Assembly (NCBI RefSeq): GCF_026239735.1
Contig: NZ_JAPIVT010000006.1
Span: 62,001-126,000 of the forward strand
Direction: 5' to 3'
Length of the DNA: 64,000 nt
Source of the DNA: Pedobacter sp. MC2016-05
GTDB lineage: Bacteria > Bacteroidota > Bacteroidia > Sphingobacteriales > Sphingobacteriaceae
Shown: one piece after another, positions 1-9,793 of the stretch
Numbering within the stretch: position 1 is the stretch's first letter
How the letters are laid out: the number at the start of each line of letters is the position of its first letter
Program-made: the position numbers and the translations under genes
The notes under the pieces: model-generated
What the model saw: the letters and a program-made list of their open reading frames with translations, nothing else
What the model was told of the DNA's origin: nothing
The model's database searches: none

Positions 1-703
1 CATTTTCTAACGTAGTGGCCATCGTTAAATAAACCTGACCTAGCAAACCATTTATAGCAGCTTTAGAAGCTCTGCCTGCCATAGCACCCGTAGCCAAGTT
101 TGGAAGATTACTATTTAATGCATCTTTCAAATCAGTTACAATTTGTGCATAAACCGTTGCTTGTGGTTGCCTGAAAGTATTTTCAACCACTTCATTATTA
201 CTCGTTAGTTGTTTGGTTACCAATGGCACATCGCCCCATTTTCTTACCAAATGAAAGTAGATTAATGCCCTAACAAATTTTGTTTCCGCCAGGTATTGGG
301 CTTTCAAATTGGCATCAGTAAATGGCACTTTATCAATATTCGAAGTAATTACGTTACATCTGGTAATGGTGGAATAAAGACTTACCCAATGGTTTTTTAA
401 ATAAGTGTTACTGGGTAGAATACTAAAATCTCCAAACTGGAAAGGCTCTCCTGCATTCGATTGATTATCGTTTATACCGGTATTATCTGAACGTTGCTCG
501 GTATACAAGTTGCTGCTTTCTCCAATGTTGTTGCTGCTTCTTAGTGATTGATAAACGCCATTTACGGCAAGCAAAACATCATTTGGCGAAGTGAAGAACT
601 GTTCTACCGTTACCGCATTGGGGTCGGTTTGTTCAAGGAAATCTTTTTTACAGGCTGATAAAGAAATCAAGCCTACAAAAATTAAGAATATACTTTTTTT
701 CAT
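1..703 (-). CDS. SusD/RagB-family outer-membrane lipoprotein, partial (3' end outside window)
   Basis: Reading down from an ATG at 703 gives an open frame that runs off the left edge, about 234 residues. It opens with a lipoprotein signal peptide ending in LSACKKDF, where the Cys is the lipidation site. The next part (FLEQTDPNAVTVEQFFTSP) is the usual SusD N-terminus, and ETKFVRALIYFHLVRKWGDVPLV matches the TPR-like segment of the family. SusD proteins sit on the cell surface as the lid of a SusC transporter and bind glycan. The gene follows susC (735-4001) by 31 bp, so the two form an operon. The substrate cannot be told because no enzyme gene of this operon is in view. Confidence 0.93.
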   Translation of the reverse strand, partial: MKKSIFLIFVGLISLSACKKDFLEQTDPNAVTVEQFFTSPNDVLLAVNGVYQSLRSSNNIGESSNLYTEQRSDNTGINDNQSNAGEPFQFGDFSILPSNTYLKNHWVSLYSTITRCNVITSNIDKVPFTDANLKAQYLAETKFVRALIYFHLVRKWGDVPLVTKQLTSNNEVVENTFRQPQATVYAQIVTDLKDALNSNLPNLATGAMAGRASKAAINGLLGQVYLTMATTLEN

Positions 704-734
704 TTTGATCTGTTTTAATGATTTCAGGGCTAGA

Positions 735-3700
735 TTAAAAAGTTAATTTAATACCTAGGTTATAGGCTCTGGCCAATGGATAATTACCATAATCTACTCC
801 AGGAGTTAAGTTTGCACCAGCATTATAATCTACTTCAGGATTGTAACCTTTGTAATCGGTAATGGTAAATGCATTATCAACACTTCCAAAAACTCTTATA
901 TTTTCTACATGAAGGGTTTTGGCAACCATTTTAGGAAAATTATAACCCAATGTGATGTTTGTACACCTTAAATACGATCCATCCTGTACATAAAATGAGG
1001 ACAAACGCGTACTGTTACTTTGCGTACCTGCACGGGAAGCACGGTAATTTAAACCGCTCCCGGGATTTGCTGCATTGCGGTAACGATCTGCAACTTCTGC
1101 GTATTGGTTGCCTGATCCTTCAAAGTTATACAGGTAATAATCCTGACCATCCAACACATCGTTACCTTGCGACCCATTGAAAGAAGCCCTGATATCAAAT
1201 GATTTATAATTTGCATTCACTGCGAAACCGTAGGTAAAATCCGGGTAAGGGTTACCAATTACTTTCTTATCAGCATCGTTAACCACGCCGTCGCCATTGG
1301 TGTCTTCAAAATACAAATCGCCTACCTTGTAAGGATTAGATTGTGCAGAAGATGGTGCAACTTTACCTAATAATTCTGGTGTTACCCTACCAGCAACCTG
1401 GTAACCATAAAACATACCAATTGATTGACCTTCTTGTGTAATATGCGTAATGTACTGTCGCTCTGCACCCACACTAAAAATGGTGCTGTTTCCACCCAAA
1501 TTAAGCACTTTGTTACTGTTAAAAGAGATATTTCCGCTTAAGCCTAAGTTGAAATTATCGGTGCTGACCACACGGCCGTCCAATTGGAAATCGAAACCTT
1601 TATTTCTGACTTTACTATCTCTTAAATTAGTTAAGATGCTTGATGATCCAGAAATTGCAGAAATAGGCTGGTTGAATAATAAATTGTAAGATAAACTGTA
1701 ATAGTAGTTGGCAATGAATGAAAGGCGACCGTTGAAGAAACTTAAATCCGTACCGAAATTGTATTGTGATGTGGACTCCCAACCCAGGTTCTGATCTTTA
1801 ATACCGCCAGCCCAAACTGCAGTTGCAATGGCATTTCCAAATACAACACCACCCGGGCTGCTCATGGTTTGCGTATGGTTGTTATCGCCAATATTGTTGT
1901 TACCGCTTAAACCCCAACTTGCTCTTAATTTAACGGTAGAACCGTTACCAAGGAAGTCGTTATACCAGCTTTCTTGAGATAGATTCCAGCCTGCCGCTGC
2001 TGATGCAAAAGCACCCCACTTATTGTTTGGACCAAACCTTGATGAACCGTCCATACGGAAAGTACCACTCAAATAGTATTTGCTATCGAAATTGTAGCTG
2101 GCACGACCAAAATACGACAATAAGGTGGTGACGTATTTATTTGCCGAATTCAGCACAAAATCTGTATTCGCGGCGCCTTTATCAGATATTTCACCTATTT
2201 TATCGCTTGTAAAACCCGTTGCGGTTACCCTTACTAAATCACTTGTGGTATGTTGAGCAGAATATCCACCCAAAATATCCAGATTGTGTTTGCCAAAAGT
2301 TTTGTTGTAATCCAATGTAAATTCGGCCAGCTTATCTACCTGCGTTAAGTTTTGGGCTACTGCATTTGCAGCCGCAATTGATGATGGAGAACCGGGTGCA
2401 TTTCCGCCGCCATTACTTAAACTGGTGGGGCGATAATAATCATACTTTTCACTGTAATTGTTCGTACCTAAATTGGCCTTGAAATTTAAACCAGTTAAAA
2501 TTTCGAAGTTGGCATAAGCATTATAAGTGTTTCTGTTTCCAAGACGATTTACTTTCGTTTCATTAACCGTTGCTACCGGATTTTCTAAACCTTGATAACC
2601 AAATTGATTGGCCAAAGCAGACATGCCGTATTTTATCGGGTTACCGTTTGCATCTCTTGCAGGCAGGTATGGCAAGTAAAGCAATGCCGACATCATCGGA
2701 CTAAAGCGACCTTCTCCAACCTCTTTATTATTGGTTTGCGTAAGCGAGATATTGGCGCCTACTTTTAATTTTTTACTTACCTGCCCTTCAATATTCGAGC
2801 GGAAATTTAAAGCCCGCATAGCGGTATTAGTTACAATACCATCTTGATCCTGGTATCCACCACTTACAAAGTATTTAATGTCTTTGTTTCCGCCAGAAAA
2901 AGCCAGGTTATGGCGCTGGAAAAACGCGTTTCGATACAATTCATCCTGCCAGTCGGTATTAAATGCAGGTGCCTTTGCCGTTTGACTAGCAAAATCATAA
3001 ATATCTTCCGGTATACTTACTGATGATCCATTACCGACATTGGAAGTTCTGGCGGTGTTATTGTCAGAAAACATCGAATCATTCCAGGTTTTGCCGGCAT
3101 TTACTACTAAATCTTTATAAGCGTTGTTTCGGCCATCAATCATCAGTTGAATAAACTGTGATGCATCCAATAGCTTCACCTTTTTGTGCAATTGAGTTAC
3201 CCCAGCTTGTACATCATATTGGAAACGGCCCTTACCATCCTTACCTCTTTTGGTGGTAATCATCACCACGCCACCAGAAGCCCGCGAACCGTAAATAGCA
3301 GCAGAAGCCGCATCTTTTAAAATATCAATGGTTTCAATATCTTCAGGGTTGATGAATACATTATTTCCAGAAGGATAACCGTCTATTACATATAACGGAT
3401 TTGAACTTGCATTGATTGAACCTACACCCCTAACCCGAATTTTAGTTCCGGCGTATGGTGCACCACTGGTTTGCGATACCTGCACACCAGCAACTTTACC
3501 TACTAAAGCCTGACCAACCGTTGGCGCACTTAGATTCATTTCGCTTGCCTTTACACTGCTAATGGCTCCTGTTACATCCGATTTTCTAATCTTTTGATAA
3601 CCGATTGCCACTACCTCATTTAAAGTATTGTTACTTTCTTTTAGTTTAACATTAATCGTTTTACCTCCTGACACTAAAATTTCCTGCGTTTCGTACCCAA

Positions 3701-4001
3701 TAAATGAGAAAACCAAGGTCGCACCATTGGCAACATCTATCGTAAATCTTCCATCGCCATCGGTTGAGGTTGTTCTTTTGGTTTGTTTGTCATAAATGCT
3801 AACGCCTGGAAGTGGCTGGCCTTTTTCGTCTGTAACTGTTCCGCTAATAGCAGCCAGGCGATTGTTTAATTTAACGATTGAAGAATTTTCGCCAGAAATA
3901 ACGGCAAAGGCTGTGGAATTGCAAAGAGCCAATAAACCAATGGGCACAAGCATTTTCCTACAGGTATGTTTAATACCTGCTGCTGAAAAAAATGATATCA
4001 T
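735..4001 (-). CDS. SusC/RagA-family TonB-linked outer-membrane transporter
   Basis: The 1088-residue product has the SusC layout: signal peptide within the first 33 residues, a carboxypeptidase-regulatory-like beta domain at about 50-125 (ISGTVTDEKGQPLPGVSI), a plug domain from about 130 with the conserved VRGVGSINASSNPLYVIDGYP and ILKDAASAAIYGSRASGGVV segments, then a long beta-barrel ending in a C-terminal Phe. It imports oligosaccharides through the outer membrane with TonB energy. A later Met at residue 17 would also leave a good signal peptide. It is transcribed ahead of the partial susD. No sigma/anti-sigma pair or HTCS is adjacent, so its control is not visible here. Confidence 0.95.
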   Translation of the reverse strand: MISFFSAAGIKHTCRKMLVPIGLLALCNSTAFAVISGENSSIVKLNNRLAAISGTVTDEKGQPLPGVSIYDKQTKRTTSTDGDGRFTIDVANGATLVFSFIGYETQEILVSGGKTINVKLKESNNTLNEVVAIGYQKIRKSDVTGAISSVKASEMNLSAPTVGQALVGKVAGVQVSQTSGAPYAGTKIRVRGVGSINASSNPLYVIDGYPSGNNVFINPEDIETIDILKDAASAAIYGSRASGGVVMITTKRGKDGKGRFQYDVQAGVTQLHKKVKLLDASQFIQLMIDGRNNAYKDLVVNAGKTWNDSMFSDNNTARTSNVGNGSSVSIPEDIYDFASQTAKAPAFNTDWQDELYRNAFFQRHNLAFSGGNKDIKYFVSGGYQDQDGIVTNTAMRALNFRSNIEGQVSKKLKVGANISLTQTNNKEVGEGRFSPMMSALLYLPYLPARDANGNPIKYGMSALANQFGYQGLENPVATVNETKVNRLGNRNTYNAYANFEILTGLNFKANLGTNNYSEKYDYYRPTSLSNGGGNAPGSPSSIAAANAVAQNLTQVDKLAEFTLDYNKTFGKHNLDILGGYSAQHTTSDLVRVTATGFTSDKIGEISDKGAANTDFVLNSANKYVTTLLSYFGRASYNFDSKYYLSGTFRMDGSSRFGPNNKWGAFASAAAGWNLSQESWYNDFLGNGSTVKLRASWGLSGNNNIGDNNHTQTMSSPGGVVFGNAIATAVWAGGIKDQNLGWESTSQYNFGTDLSFFNGRLSFIANYYYSLSYNLLFNQPISAISGSSSILTNLRDSKVRNKGFDFQLDGRVVSTDNFNLGLSGNISFNSNKVLNLGGNSTIFSVGAERQYITHITQEGQSIGMFYGYQVAGRVTPELLGKVAPSSAQSNPYKVGDLYFEDTNGDGVVNDADKKVIGNPYPDFTYGFAVNANYKSFDIRASFNGSQGNDVLDGQDYYLYNFEGSGNQYAEVADRYRNAANPGSGLNYRASRAGTQSNSTRLSSFYVQDGSYLRCTNITLGYNFPKMVAKTLHVENIRVFGSVDNAFTITDYKGYNPEVDYNAGANLTPGVDYGNYPLARAYNLGIKLTF

Positions 4002-4305
4002 CTTTTTTGTATTAGTTTGTTTTTTAGAATTTAATATTTGTTGATGTTTTGAAGGCTTGTAAGCTTTAATTTACATAGGCTAATTATTTTGGCAAAAGCT
4101 ATTCGGAGCGCCTTTTACGGATGCAAAACTAGGTGTGTACTTTTAACACTATGTATGGAACATGTTAACTCTACAATAACAACAGCCGGGCATTGTTAAG
4201 CCTGTGTTAAATAATTTTCAATCGATAAAATTAAGCTGCTGAACGGGAGTAAGATGATGAAAACTTGTAGTGCGAAATTTTGTTTCCTTAAGTAAATCAT
4301 CCGGT
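4002..4305. other. Divergent intergenic region between susC and the M23 gene
   Basis: About 300 bp between divergently transcribed genes. On the minus strand, 4124-4131 reads TAGTTTTG, matching the Bacteroidota -7 consensus TAnnTTTG for susC, but no TTG is found at the proper distance. I see no terminator, operator-like palindrome or small gene. Confidence 0.5.
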
Positions 4306-5610
4306 ATGCAGCTACGTTTTATATTTATTTTCTTCGTCTATATCTCGCTCGTCTCTTGTAAATCAGGCACTGTAAATTTATTTAAGGCGGCTAGTCCGCA
4401 TGAACAATATAAACGCAAATTAGAAACCGCAGGACTGGATAAAACCGCCATGGGATCAGCTTGGATTAATGCCTCATCAGCCAGTATGCAGAAAGCACTG
4501 ACCATCAAAATTCCTTACAAGGAAACGGGTTATTTTGATGCCGGAAAAATTCCAGCAGCTGCTTATCAGTTTTCAGCCACAAAAGGACAAAAACTCACCA
4601 TCGGTTTGGAAAAAAAACCTTCAGCATCGGCGCTTTATGTGGATCTGTGGTACCTCGCCGATATCAACAACCCAAAAAGAATCGCTTCGGCTGACACCCT
4701 TAACAATCCCATTCAGCATGAAATTGAGGATACCGGAAATTATTTGATCAGATTGCAGCCTGAATTATTACAAAGTGTGGAATACACGATAACCATTACT
4801 GCTGGCCCATCGCTGGCTTTTCCGACCATATCAAAAAGCAAAAGTATTGGCAGTTTTTGGGGCGATGGAAGAGATAATAATGCCCGTAAACATGAAGGTG
4901 TTGATATTTTCGGGCCGGCGAGAAGTCCGGTTTTAGCGAGCGCTGATGGAACCGTCACCCGGGTAAATGAAAATAATTTAGGTGGAAGAGTGGTATGGTT
5001 GCGCCCAAAAGGAAAAGATTACACCCTCTATTATGCGCATTTGGACAAGCAAATTGCAGTGGAAGGTCAGGAAATAGAACTAGGAGATACCTTGGGTTTA
5101 ATGGGGAATACGGGGAATGCAAAAACTACCGCTCCTCACCTTCATTTTGGCATTTACACCTTCGGTGGTGCAATAAATCCCTTACCGTTTATCGATCCGG
5201 TTACTAAAACCCCAGCTAACATTTCTGCCGCCATTTCGAACCTGAACAAAACTTTGAGAACATCATCAAAAAGTACCTTCTATAGCTCCATCCAAAAAAG
5301 TGGAACCATCGCAACGCTAAATTCGGGTACAATTATTAACGTCAACTCCGCAACAGAAAATTTGTATAAAGCGGAACTACCTGATGGAACTACTGGTTTT
5401 ATCGACAGTAAATCGCTTGTTCAAACTACCAAACCATTAAAAAAGATAAGAATAAATATGAACCAGCAAAAAGTGTTCGATCAACCAGACAGCCTTGCAG
5501 CAGTGAAGCTGAATTTAAAGACTGGAGCCACGGTAAATGTTTTAGGTAATTTCAACAGCTATCAATTAATCAGCGATGAAAATTCGCAAATTGGCTGGAT
5601 AGTTAAATAA
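4306..5610 (+). CDS. M23-family (LytM-type) peptidase lipoprotein
   Basis: I start at the ATG at 4306 because it gives a lipoprotein signal peptide (MQLRFIFIFFVYISLVSC) directly; an in-frame GTG at 4270 adds 12 residues in front of it and is less likely. The 434-residue product has a beta-sandwich-like stretch in its first third, then an M23 domain with both zinc motifs, HEGVDIFGP (HxxxD) and HLHFGIY, and the expected Gly-rich core between them. After it lies a region of repeated beta strands resembling bacterial SH3 domains. M23 enzymes cut peptide bridges in peptidoglycan or activate such enzymes. Lipidation suggests it acts in the periplasm from a membrane anchor. yjbQ follows closely, so the two may be co-transcribed. 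Confidence 0.88.
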   Translation: MQLRFIFIFFVYISLVSCKSGTVNLFKAASPHEQYKRKLETAGLDKTAMGSAWINASSASMQKALTIKIPYKETGYFDAGKIPAAAYQFSATKGQKLTIGLEKKPSASALYVDLWYLADINNPKRIASADTLNNPIQHEIEDTGNYLIRLQPELLQSVEYTITITAGPSLAFPTISKSKSIGSFWGDGRDNNARKHEGVDIFGPARSPVLASADGTVTRVNENNLGGRVVWLRPKGKDYTLYYAHLDKQIAVEGQEIELGDTLGLMGNTGNAKTTAPHLHFGIYTFGGAINPLPFIDPVTKTPANISAAISNLNKTLRTSSKSTFYSSIQKSGTIATLNSGTIINVNSATENLYKAELPDGTTGFIDSKSLVQTTKPLKKIRINMNQQKVFDQPDSLAAVKLNLKTGATVNVLGNFNSYQLISDENSQIGWIVK

Positions 5611-5618
5611 TTTTGAAC

Positions 5619-6041
5619 ATGAAAATATTTCAGCAAGCCTTTGCGCTTCGAGAGAGAAGACGTGGTTTCCATATCATTACCGACGAAATAGAGGATGCAC
5701 TTCCAGAAATTTCAGCTATAAAGGTGGGCATTTGTCAAGTATTTATTCAGCATACTTCAGCTTCGCTAACGATAAATGAAAATGCAGATCCAACGGTTCG
5801 TATTGATTTTGAAATGTTTTTTAATAAAACAGTTAAAGAGAACGATACGGATTATGAGCATGATTACGAAGGATCGGACGATATGCCAGCGCATTTAAAA
5901 TCGGCACTGTTGGGGAGTTCAGTTACTATTCCTATTCGTAACGGAAGATTGGCATTGGGTACCTGGCAAGGTGTTTATCTCTGCGAACACCGCAACAGAG
6001 GCGGCCAGAGAAGACTAGTGGTTACGGCCTGGGGCGAATAG
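5619..6041 (+). CDS. yjbQ: YjbQ family protein (UPF0047)
   Basis: The 140-residue product is full length for the YjbQ/UPF0047 family. The family core is clear: IQHTSASLTINENADPTV near residue 45, the DMPAHLKSALLGSSVTIPI stretch, and the C-terminal GTWQGVYLCEHRNRGGQRR. Members have been reported to show thiamine-phosphate synthase activity, but the cellular role is still unclear. There is no signal peptide, so it is cytosolic. I use the ATG at 5619; a TTG two codons earlier is open but unneeded. It starts 8 bp after the M23 gene, suggesting one transcript. Confidence 0.9.
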   Translation: MKIFQQAFALRERRRGFHIITDEIEDALPEISAIKVGICQVFIQHTSASLTINENADPTVRIDFEMFFNKTVKENDTDYEHDYEGSDDMPAHLKSALLGSSVTIPIRNGRLALGTWQGVYLCEHRNRGGQRRLVVTAWGE

Positions 6042-6060
6042 AACAGGCTCATCAGTGGGA

Positions 6061-6079
6061 AGCCAATTTTTTATTGGCT
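6061..6079. terminator. Hairpin between convergent genes, possible terminator
   Basis: A 7-bp inverted repeat (AGCCAAT / ATTGGCT, loop of five T) lies between the convergent yjbQ and YihY genes. It has no T-run after the stem on either strand, so a terminator role is only a guess from position. Confidence 0.3.
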
Positions 6080-6145
6080 GTGGCGGCAATCGCATATACA
6101 TCTTAAATCATATTACTCGATCGTGAAATAAGGAATTGATCAAAT

Positions 6146-7123
6146 CTATTTGTCTTTTTCTTTCTTTACCTGTTCTACTATTTCGGGATGATTATCCTGG
6201 ATCGATTTTCTGGTTGACTCCACCTCCACCTCTTTTGTGGTAACGGCATAGTGTGCCGGGTAAATTTCCGATCCGTAGGCAATGGCATAAGCTTTAGTAA
6301 ATTCTGCTCCAAAATATAAAATGATAGAGGAATAATAAGTCCATAATAATACAATAATTAATGAGCCTGCTGCACCATATGTACCTCCAACATCGCTTTG
6401 ACCAATATAAACGGATATGGCAAACTTACCAATCATAAAAAGCACAGCCGTTACAACAGCTCCAGCCAAAACATCTTTCCATTTGATGATGGCATCTGGC
6501 AAAACTTTAAAGATAACTGCAAAAATTAAAGTAATTACGCTCAAGGTAACCACCAGATTAATCACATAAAATACGTAAAAAGAAACATCGGCAAAACGAG
6601 CTTGAAGCCGGTCGCTAAATGCATCTAAAACTGAAGTTACCGCCAATGAAACCAATAACACGAAGCCTAAACTGATAATAACTGAAAATGATAAAAACCT
6701 ATTTTGAAGCATTTTCACCCAACCGTGTTTTGGTTTGGGTTTTAAACCCCAAATGGTATTAATTGAATCCTGTATATCGCCGAAAATAGTGGTAGAACCG
6801 ATAAGCAAGGTCACGATACCAATTATTAAAGCAATAGTACCTTTATCATCCAAATATGCATTTTTGATTAGCTCTTGTAGTGAGGTAGCTGATTCGCGAC
6901 CGAGAAAACCAACCAATTGTTCGTACACCTTACCTTCTGCAATTTCTCTTCCTAAAAAGATGCCGCATAGCGAAATGATCACAACCAATAGCGGAGCCAT
7001 AGAGAATACGGTATAATAAGCTAGAGAGCCACTTAGTTTGGTTACTTTATGATCGCCAAAGCCAGTAAATGATGCTTTTAATACGCCCCAAATTCCTTTT
7101 AATGTTACCTTTTGCTTTGCCAT
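6146..7123 (-). CDS. YihY/BrkB-family inner-membrane protein
   Basis: The 325-residue product has about six hydrophobic segments and the family landmarks KLSGSLAYYTVFSMAPLLVV near the N-terminus, GSTTIFGDIQDSINTIW in the middle and GTYGAAGSLIIVLLWTYYSS before the last membrane span. The C-terminal 50 residues are charged and cytosolic. The family was once called ribonuclease BN by mistake; its function is not settled, with a transport or envelope role most often proposed. It stands alone, convergent with yjbQ. The start ATG at 7123 (MAKQKVTL) is the only reasonable one. Confidence 0.9.
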   Translation of the reverse strand: MAKQKVTLKGIWGVLKASFTGFGDHKVTKLSGSLAYYTVFSMAPLLVVIISLCGIFLGREIAEGKVYEQLVGFLGRESATSLQELIKNAYLDDKGTIALIIGIVTLLIGSTTIFGDIQDSINTIWGLKPKPKHGWVKMLQNRFLSFSVIISLGFVLLVSLAVTSVLDAFSDRLQARFADVSFYVFYVINLVVTLSVITLIFAVIFKVLPDAIIKWKDVLAGAVVTAVLFMIGKFAISVYIGQSDVGGTYGAAGSLIIVLLWTYYSSIILYFGAEFTKAYAIAYGSEIYPAHYAVTTKEVEVESTRKSIQDNHPEIVEQVKKEKDK

Positions 7124-7351
7124 AAATACGTAGAGTAAGATGAATGATCTAAACTTTAAACCGCATACATTTTGAATTGTTTGTATTTTATCGATTTATC
7201 AAAAGAGGAATAAGATATCCGGCCACTTATTTTTCTGCCTTGGAGATGCTCCAACTAATATTCAAAACATTCTTTCGAACCGATTTATAGATGATGATGA
7301 TTCAAGCGGTCTGAATATACCTTGATATAATTTGTGCTGAAATTCGGGGAA

Positions 7352-7382
7352 TAAAAAAAGCCCTGGTTTTTTGCCAGGGCTC
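7352..7382 (-). terminator. Intrinsic terminator after the alpha/beta hydrolase gene
   Basis: On the minus strand an 8-bp stem (AGCCCTGG / CCAGGGCT) is followed directly by a run of seven T. It lies 20 bp after the stop codon of the hydrolase gene. Confidence 0.85.
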
Positions 7383-7400
7383 GATAACGAGTGTTTGTAT

Positions 7401-8720
7401 TTATTTTGCCTTTATCCAAACGGCCAGGTCATTTACCAAACCTTCAGATACATTTACCGGTGTTTGATATTGGCCCATACTTCCTTTTTCTGTTTGCGGA
7501 CTTAACAAGTGATTCAAATCCGGATAATATTTTAGCGTGACATTCTTTTTCTTCGATAATGCCGAATTCCATAAATCGAAATCAGTTTTGCTTACCTGGA
7601 AATCATTTCCACCTTGCAATACGTAAATCTTTTTAGTTAAACCTTTAGCGGTATTCACCTGATTGTAAGTATTTAAATCGACCCAATATTTAGCAGGCAA
7701 ACCCAATATAGATGAATCTGGTTTAATGGTTGTACCCAATTGTGTGATTCTGCTTTTATTGATTTGTACTATGGCATCATCAAGATATTTTTTGTTTTCT
7801 GTAGTCGTATCCTTCGACAAATCGAACATGTATTTGTTTTGTTCTGCAATAATATCACTCAGCTTTCTGGCAGGGGCAGCGGCCAATATAATTCCAGCCA
7901 CATCTGGCGAGGTTGCTGCAAGTTTTGGTGCCAACATGCCACCTAAACTGTGGCCAAAAACATAAATGCTTTTAGGGTTTGCACCCACAACGGCTTTAGC
8001 TGCTGCAATTGCTGCTGCTGCATCATCCAAAACCTCTTCTTTTACAGTATAAGGTTTCGAAAATTCATTAGGATATACTAAGGTTCTTTTTACATAACGA
8101 ACAGAACCAATACCTTTGGAGGCCAAACCGCCTGCCAAATCTTTAAAAGGCTTATTGGCACCTATAGTTTCGTCCATATCGCTGGGGCCCGAACCATGCA
8201 CAAAAACCACCATCGGAAAGTTTTTTACATTTTTAGGCGTGGTTACTATTGCAGCTAGCTGCTTGCCGCCAACACCTACATACACCTGTTTCTCGCTATA
8301 TAAGTTGGTATCGGCATAAACTGGCTTAGCATAAGCCACATTACTTTTAGCTGGCGCAAGGAAAATACCAACAATTTTTTGTGCTTTATTAAACCCAAGA
8401 ATAAAATTTTGTGCTCCGTTTGCGAATTTTCCTTCAACTGTTACTGCAAAAAACTGACCTTGTGCTTTACTTTGAATGGCATCGAAACTTTCTGCCTTAC
8501 CATATTTGGTACCTATATCAAACCAAAGTTTCTTTAAATTCTCTTCACTGAGTTTTGTTTTTAAGGTATCATCAAAAAATGCATGTGCATCATTAAATTT
8601 CTCTTCCTGCAGCACCTTAAAAAAATCGTTTGCGCTGTTAAACAATTGTATCACATTCTGAGAAAATGCTGTAGTGGTAAACAGTAGTGCAATAACAAAT
8701 AAAATACTTCTCTTCATCAT
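7401..8720 (-). CDS. Secreted alpha/beta hydrolase with N-terminal DUF3887-like domain
   Basis: The 439-residue product has a signal peptide (cleavage near AFSQN, residue 21), a small alpha+beta domain of DUF3887 type at about 22-125, and an alpha/beta hydrolase domain from about 140. The oxyanion region reads VFVHGSGPSDMDE (near 173-185), the nucleophile elbow is GHSLGG with Ser258, an acid is likely in GGNDFQVS near 372, and the His in DLNHLL near 406. This arrangement is common in secreted Bacteroidota esterases or peptidases of the S9/dienelactone-hydrolase type; the substrate is unknown. It is a single-gene unit with its own terminator. A minus-strand TAACTTTG (8753-8760) is a possible -7 element. 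Confidence 0.87.
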   Translation of the reverse strand: MMKRSILFVIALLFTTTAFSQNVIQLFNSANDFFKVLQEEKFNDAHAFFDDTLKTKLSEENLKKLWFDIGTKYGKAESFDAIQSKAQGQFFAVTVEGKFANGAQNFILGFNKAQKIVGIFLAPAKSNVAYAKPVYADTNLYSEKQVYVGVGGKQLAAIVTTPKNVKNFPMVVFVHGSGPSDMDETIGANKPFKDLAGGLASKGIGSVRYVKRTLVYPNEFSKPYTVKEEVLDDAAAAIAAAKAVVGANPKSIYVFGHSLGGMLAPKLAATSPDVAGIILAAAPARKLSDIIAEQNKYMFDLSKDTTTENKKYLDDAIVQINKSRITQLGTTIKPDSSILGLPAKYWVDLNTYNQVNTAKGLTKKIYVLQGGNDFQVSKTDFDLWNSALSKKKNVTLKYYPDLNHLLSPQTEKGSMGQYQTPVNVSEGLVNDLAVWIKAK

Positions 8721-9141
8721 AAATCTTGTGTCGGTTTGGAATTCACAAGTATCAAAGTTAAGAATATTTGCCTTTTAAAAAGGGATTAATGAAGGGAGAA
8801 TAGGTTTTAACGTTTTTTAACATTTCACCTCTCTACGATAAAGTTAGCGGTCAAATACAATCACAAGACACGCTTTGTTTTTTTCGAAATTTATAGGTTA
8901 CTCATTGATAAAAAATAGAGTCTGTAGGATTTATGTAACGCCAAATGCACTTCGTTTGAGTATTGCCGTTTAACGCCCCCCACGTTAAAAACCAGTACAA
9001 TTTTGGCCACTTATCCATGGGCGAAGGGGTACCCTGAAGCAAGGTGGGAACCACCGAAGCGAAGCGTACAAGCGAAGCACAGGAAGAAAGAAAATGGCGA
9101 GAACAAGCTTTGCGCTTCACAAAAATGGGAATCAAACGGTT
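8721..9141. other. Intergenic region with a GC-richer, repeat-like segment
   Basis: About 420 bp without a convincing gene. The part from about 8995 to 9120 is richer in G and C than its surroundings and has reiterated GAAGCG/GCGAAG strings (for example near 9055-9085), so it looks like a remnant of a dispersed intergenic repeat. A 77-codon open frame on the minus strand (8902-9135) has no signal, no domain and odd composition, and I do not call it. Confidence 0.4.
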
Positions 9142-9558
9142 TTAAATATACTTTTTATCGAAATTAATTAACCAGGTATTGCCAAATCGGTCTATCAAAT
9201 CGCCAAATAATGCGCCCCAAAAGGTTTTCTGTAGTGGATTTACTGGTGTCCCTCCTTTTGAAAGTTTTTCATAACACGCTATTGTTTCCTCTTCCGAATC
9301 GCAATTTAGCATTAGTGAAACCGCATTGCCCTTGACCAAACCAGCATCAACCACCAAATCGGTTCCCATAATTACTATCTCGTTGGAGGTAAGCACCGCA
9401 TGCAAAATTTTATCTGCCATAATTTGAGGCATATTGCCTGCCATTGGCGATTCGCCGATGCTTTGGAGTGTTAATTCGCCACCAAGGCAATCGTGGTAAA
9501 AGCGCATGGCCTCTCTACAATTTCCGTTAAAAGATAAATATGAGTTGATGTGAGCCAA
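9142..9558 (-). CDS. VOC-family (PhnB/YjdN-like) protein
   Basis: The 138-residue product matches the glyoxalase/bleomycin-resistance (VOC) superfamily in its PhnB-like branch: MAHINSYLSFNGNCREAMRFYHDCLGG at the start and LQKTFWGALFGDLIDRFGNTWLINF at the end. It has two beta-alpha-beta-beta-beta modules of normal length. Members bind a metal or small ligand; the PhnB-like branch often has no assigned reaction. There is no signal peptide, so it is cytosolic. It is divergent from the AraC-type gene at 9794, a common place for a regulator's target, but that link is an inference. Confidence 0.88.
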   Translation of the reverse strand: MAHINSYLSFNGNCREAMRFYHDCLGGELTLQSIGESPMAGNMPQIMADKILHAVLTSNEIVIMGTDLVVDAGLVKGNAVSLMLNCDSEEETIACYEKLSKGGTPVNPLQKTFWGALFGDLIDRFGNTWLINFDKKYI

Positions 9559-9710
9559 TTTAATTCCTCCTTTTAATCTCCAACGATCCGGCGCAAATCG
9601 CGACTTTGTTGATATTGTTCGATTCCATACTCAACCACCATATTGTTAGCTTGTACAAAAATAGCTGCTTGGTGTAAGATCAGAAGAAGAAGAAACGACA
9701 ATTATTGGGG

Positions 9711-9741
9711 TTGTTTACGACAAAGACCGTTGTTATATTTG
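9711..9741 (+). promoter_or_regulatory. Candidate promoter of the DJ-1/AraC regulator gene
   Basis: TTG at 9711-9713 and TATATTTG at 9734-9741 fit the Bacteroidota -33/-7 consensus (TTG and TAnnTTTG), 20 bp apart, about 50 bp before the start codon at 9794. Confidence 0.55.
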
Positions 9742-9793
9742 TTTAGTCGAAACCGATGAAAACCAGGTAGATAACCAAATACAAAAAAATTAC

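Noticed and set aside
6146..7123. Ribonuclease BN label for the YihY/BrkB protein
   Set aside because: That label is a known historical error; the protein is an integral membrane protein with no nuclease motif.
8795..8825. TTTTAACGTTTTTTAAC as another LacI operator
   Set aside because: Centre matches but the arms do not form the palindrome, and the neighbour gene is an unrelated hydrolase.
8902..9135. 77-codon open frame on the minus strand
   Set aside because: No domain, signal or start context, odd residue mix, and it overlaps a repeat-like segment.
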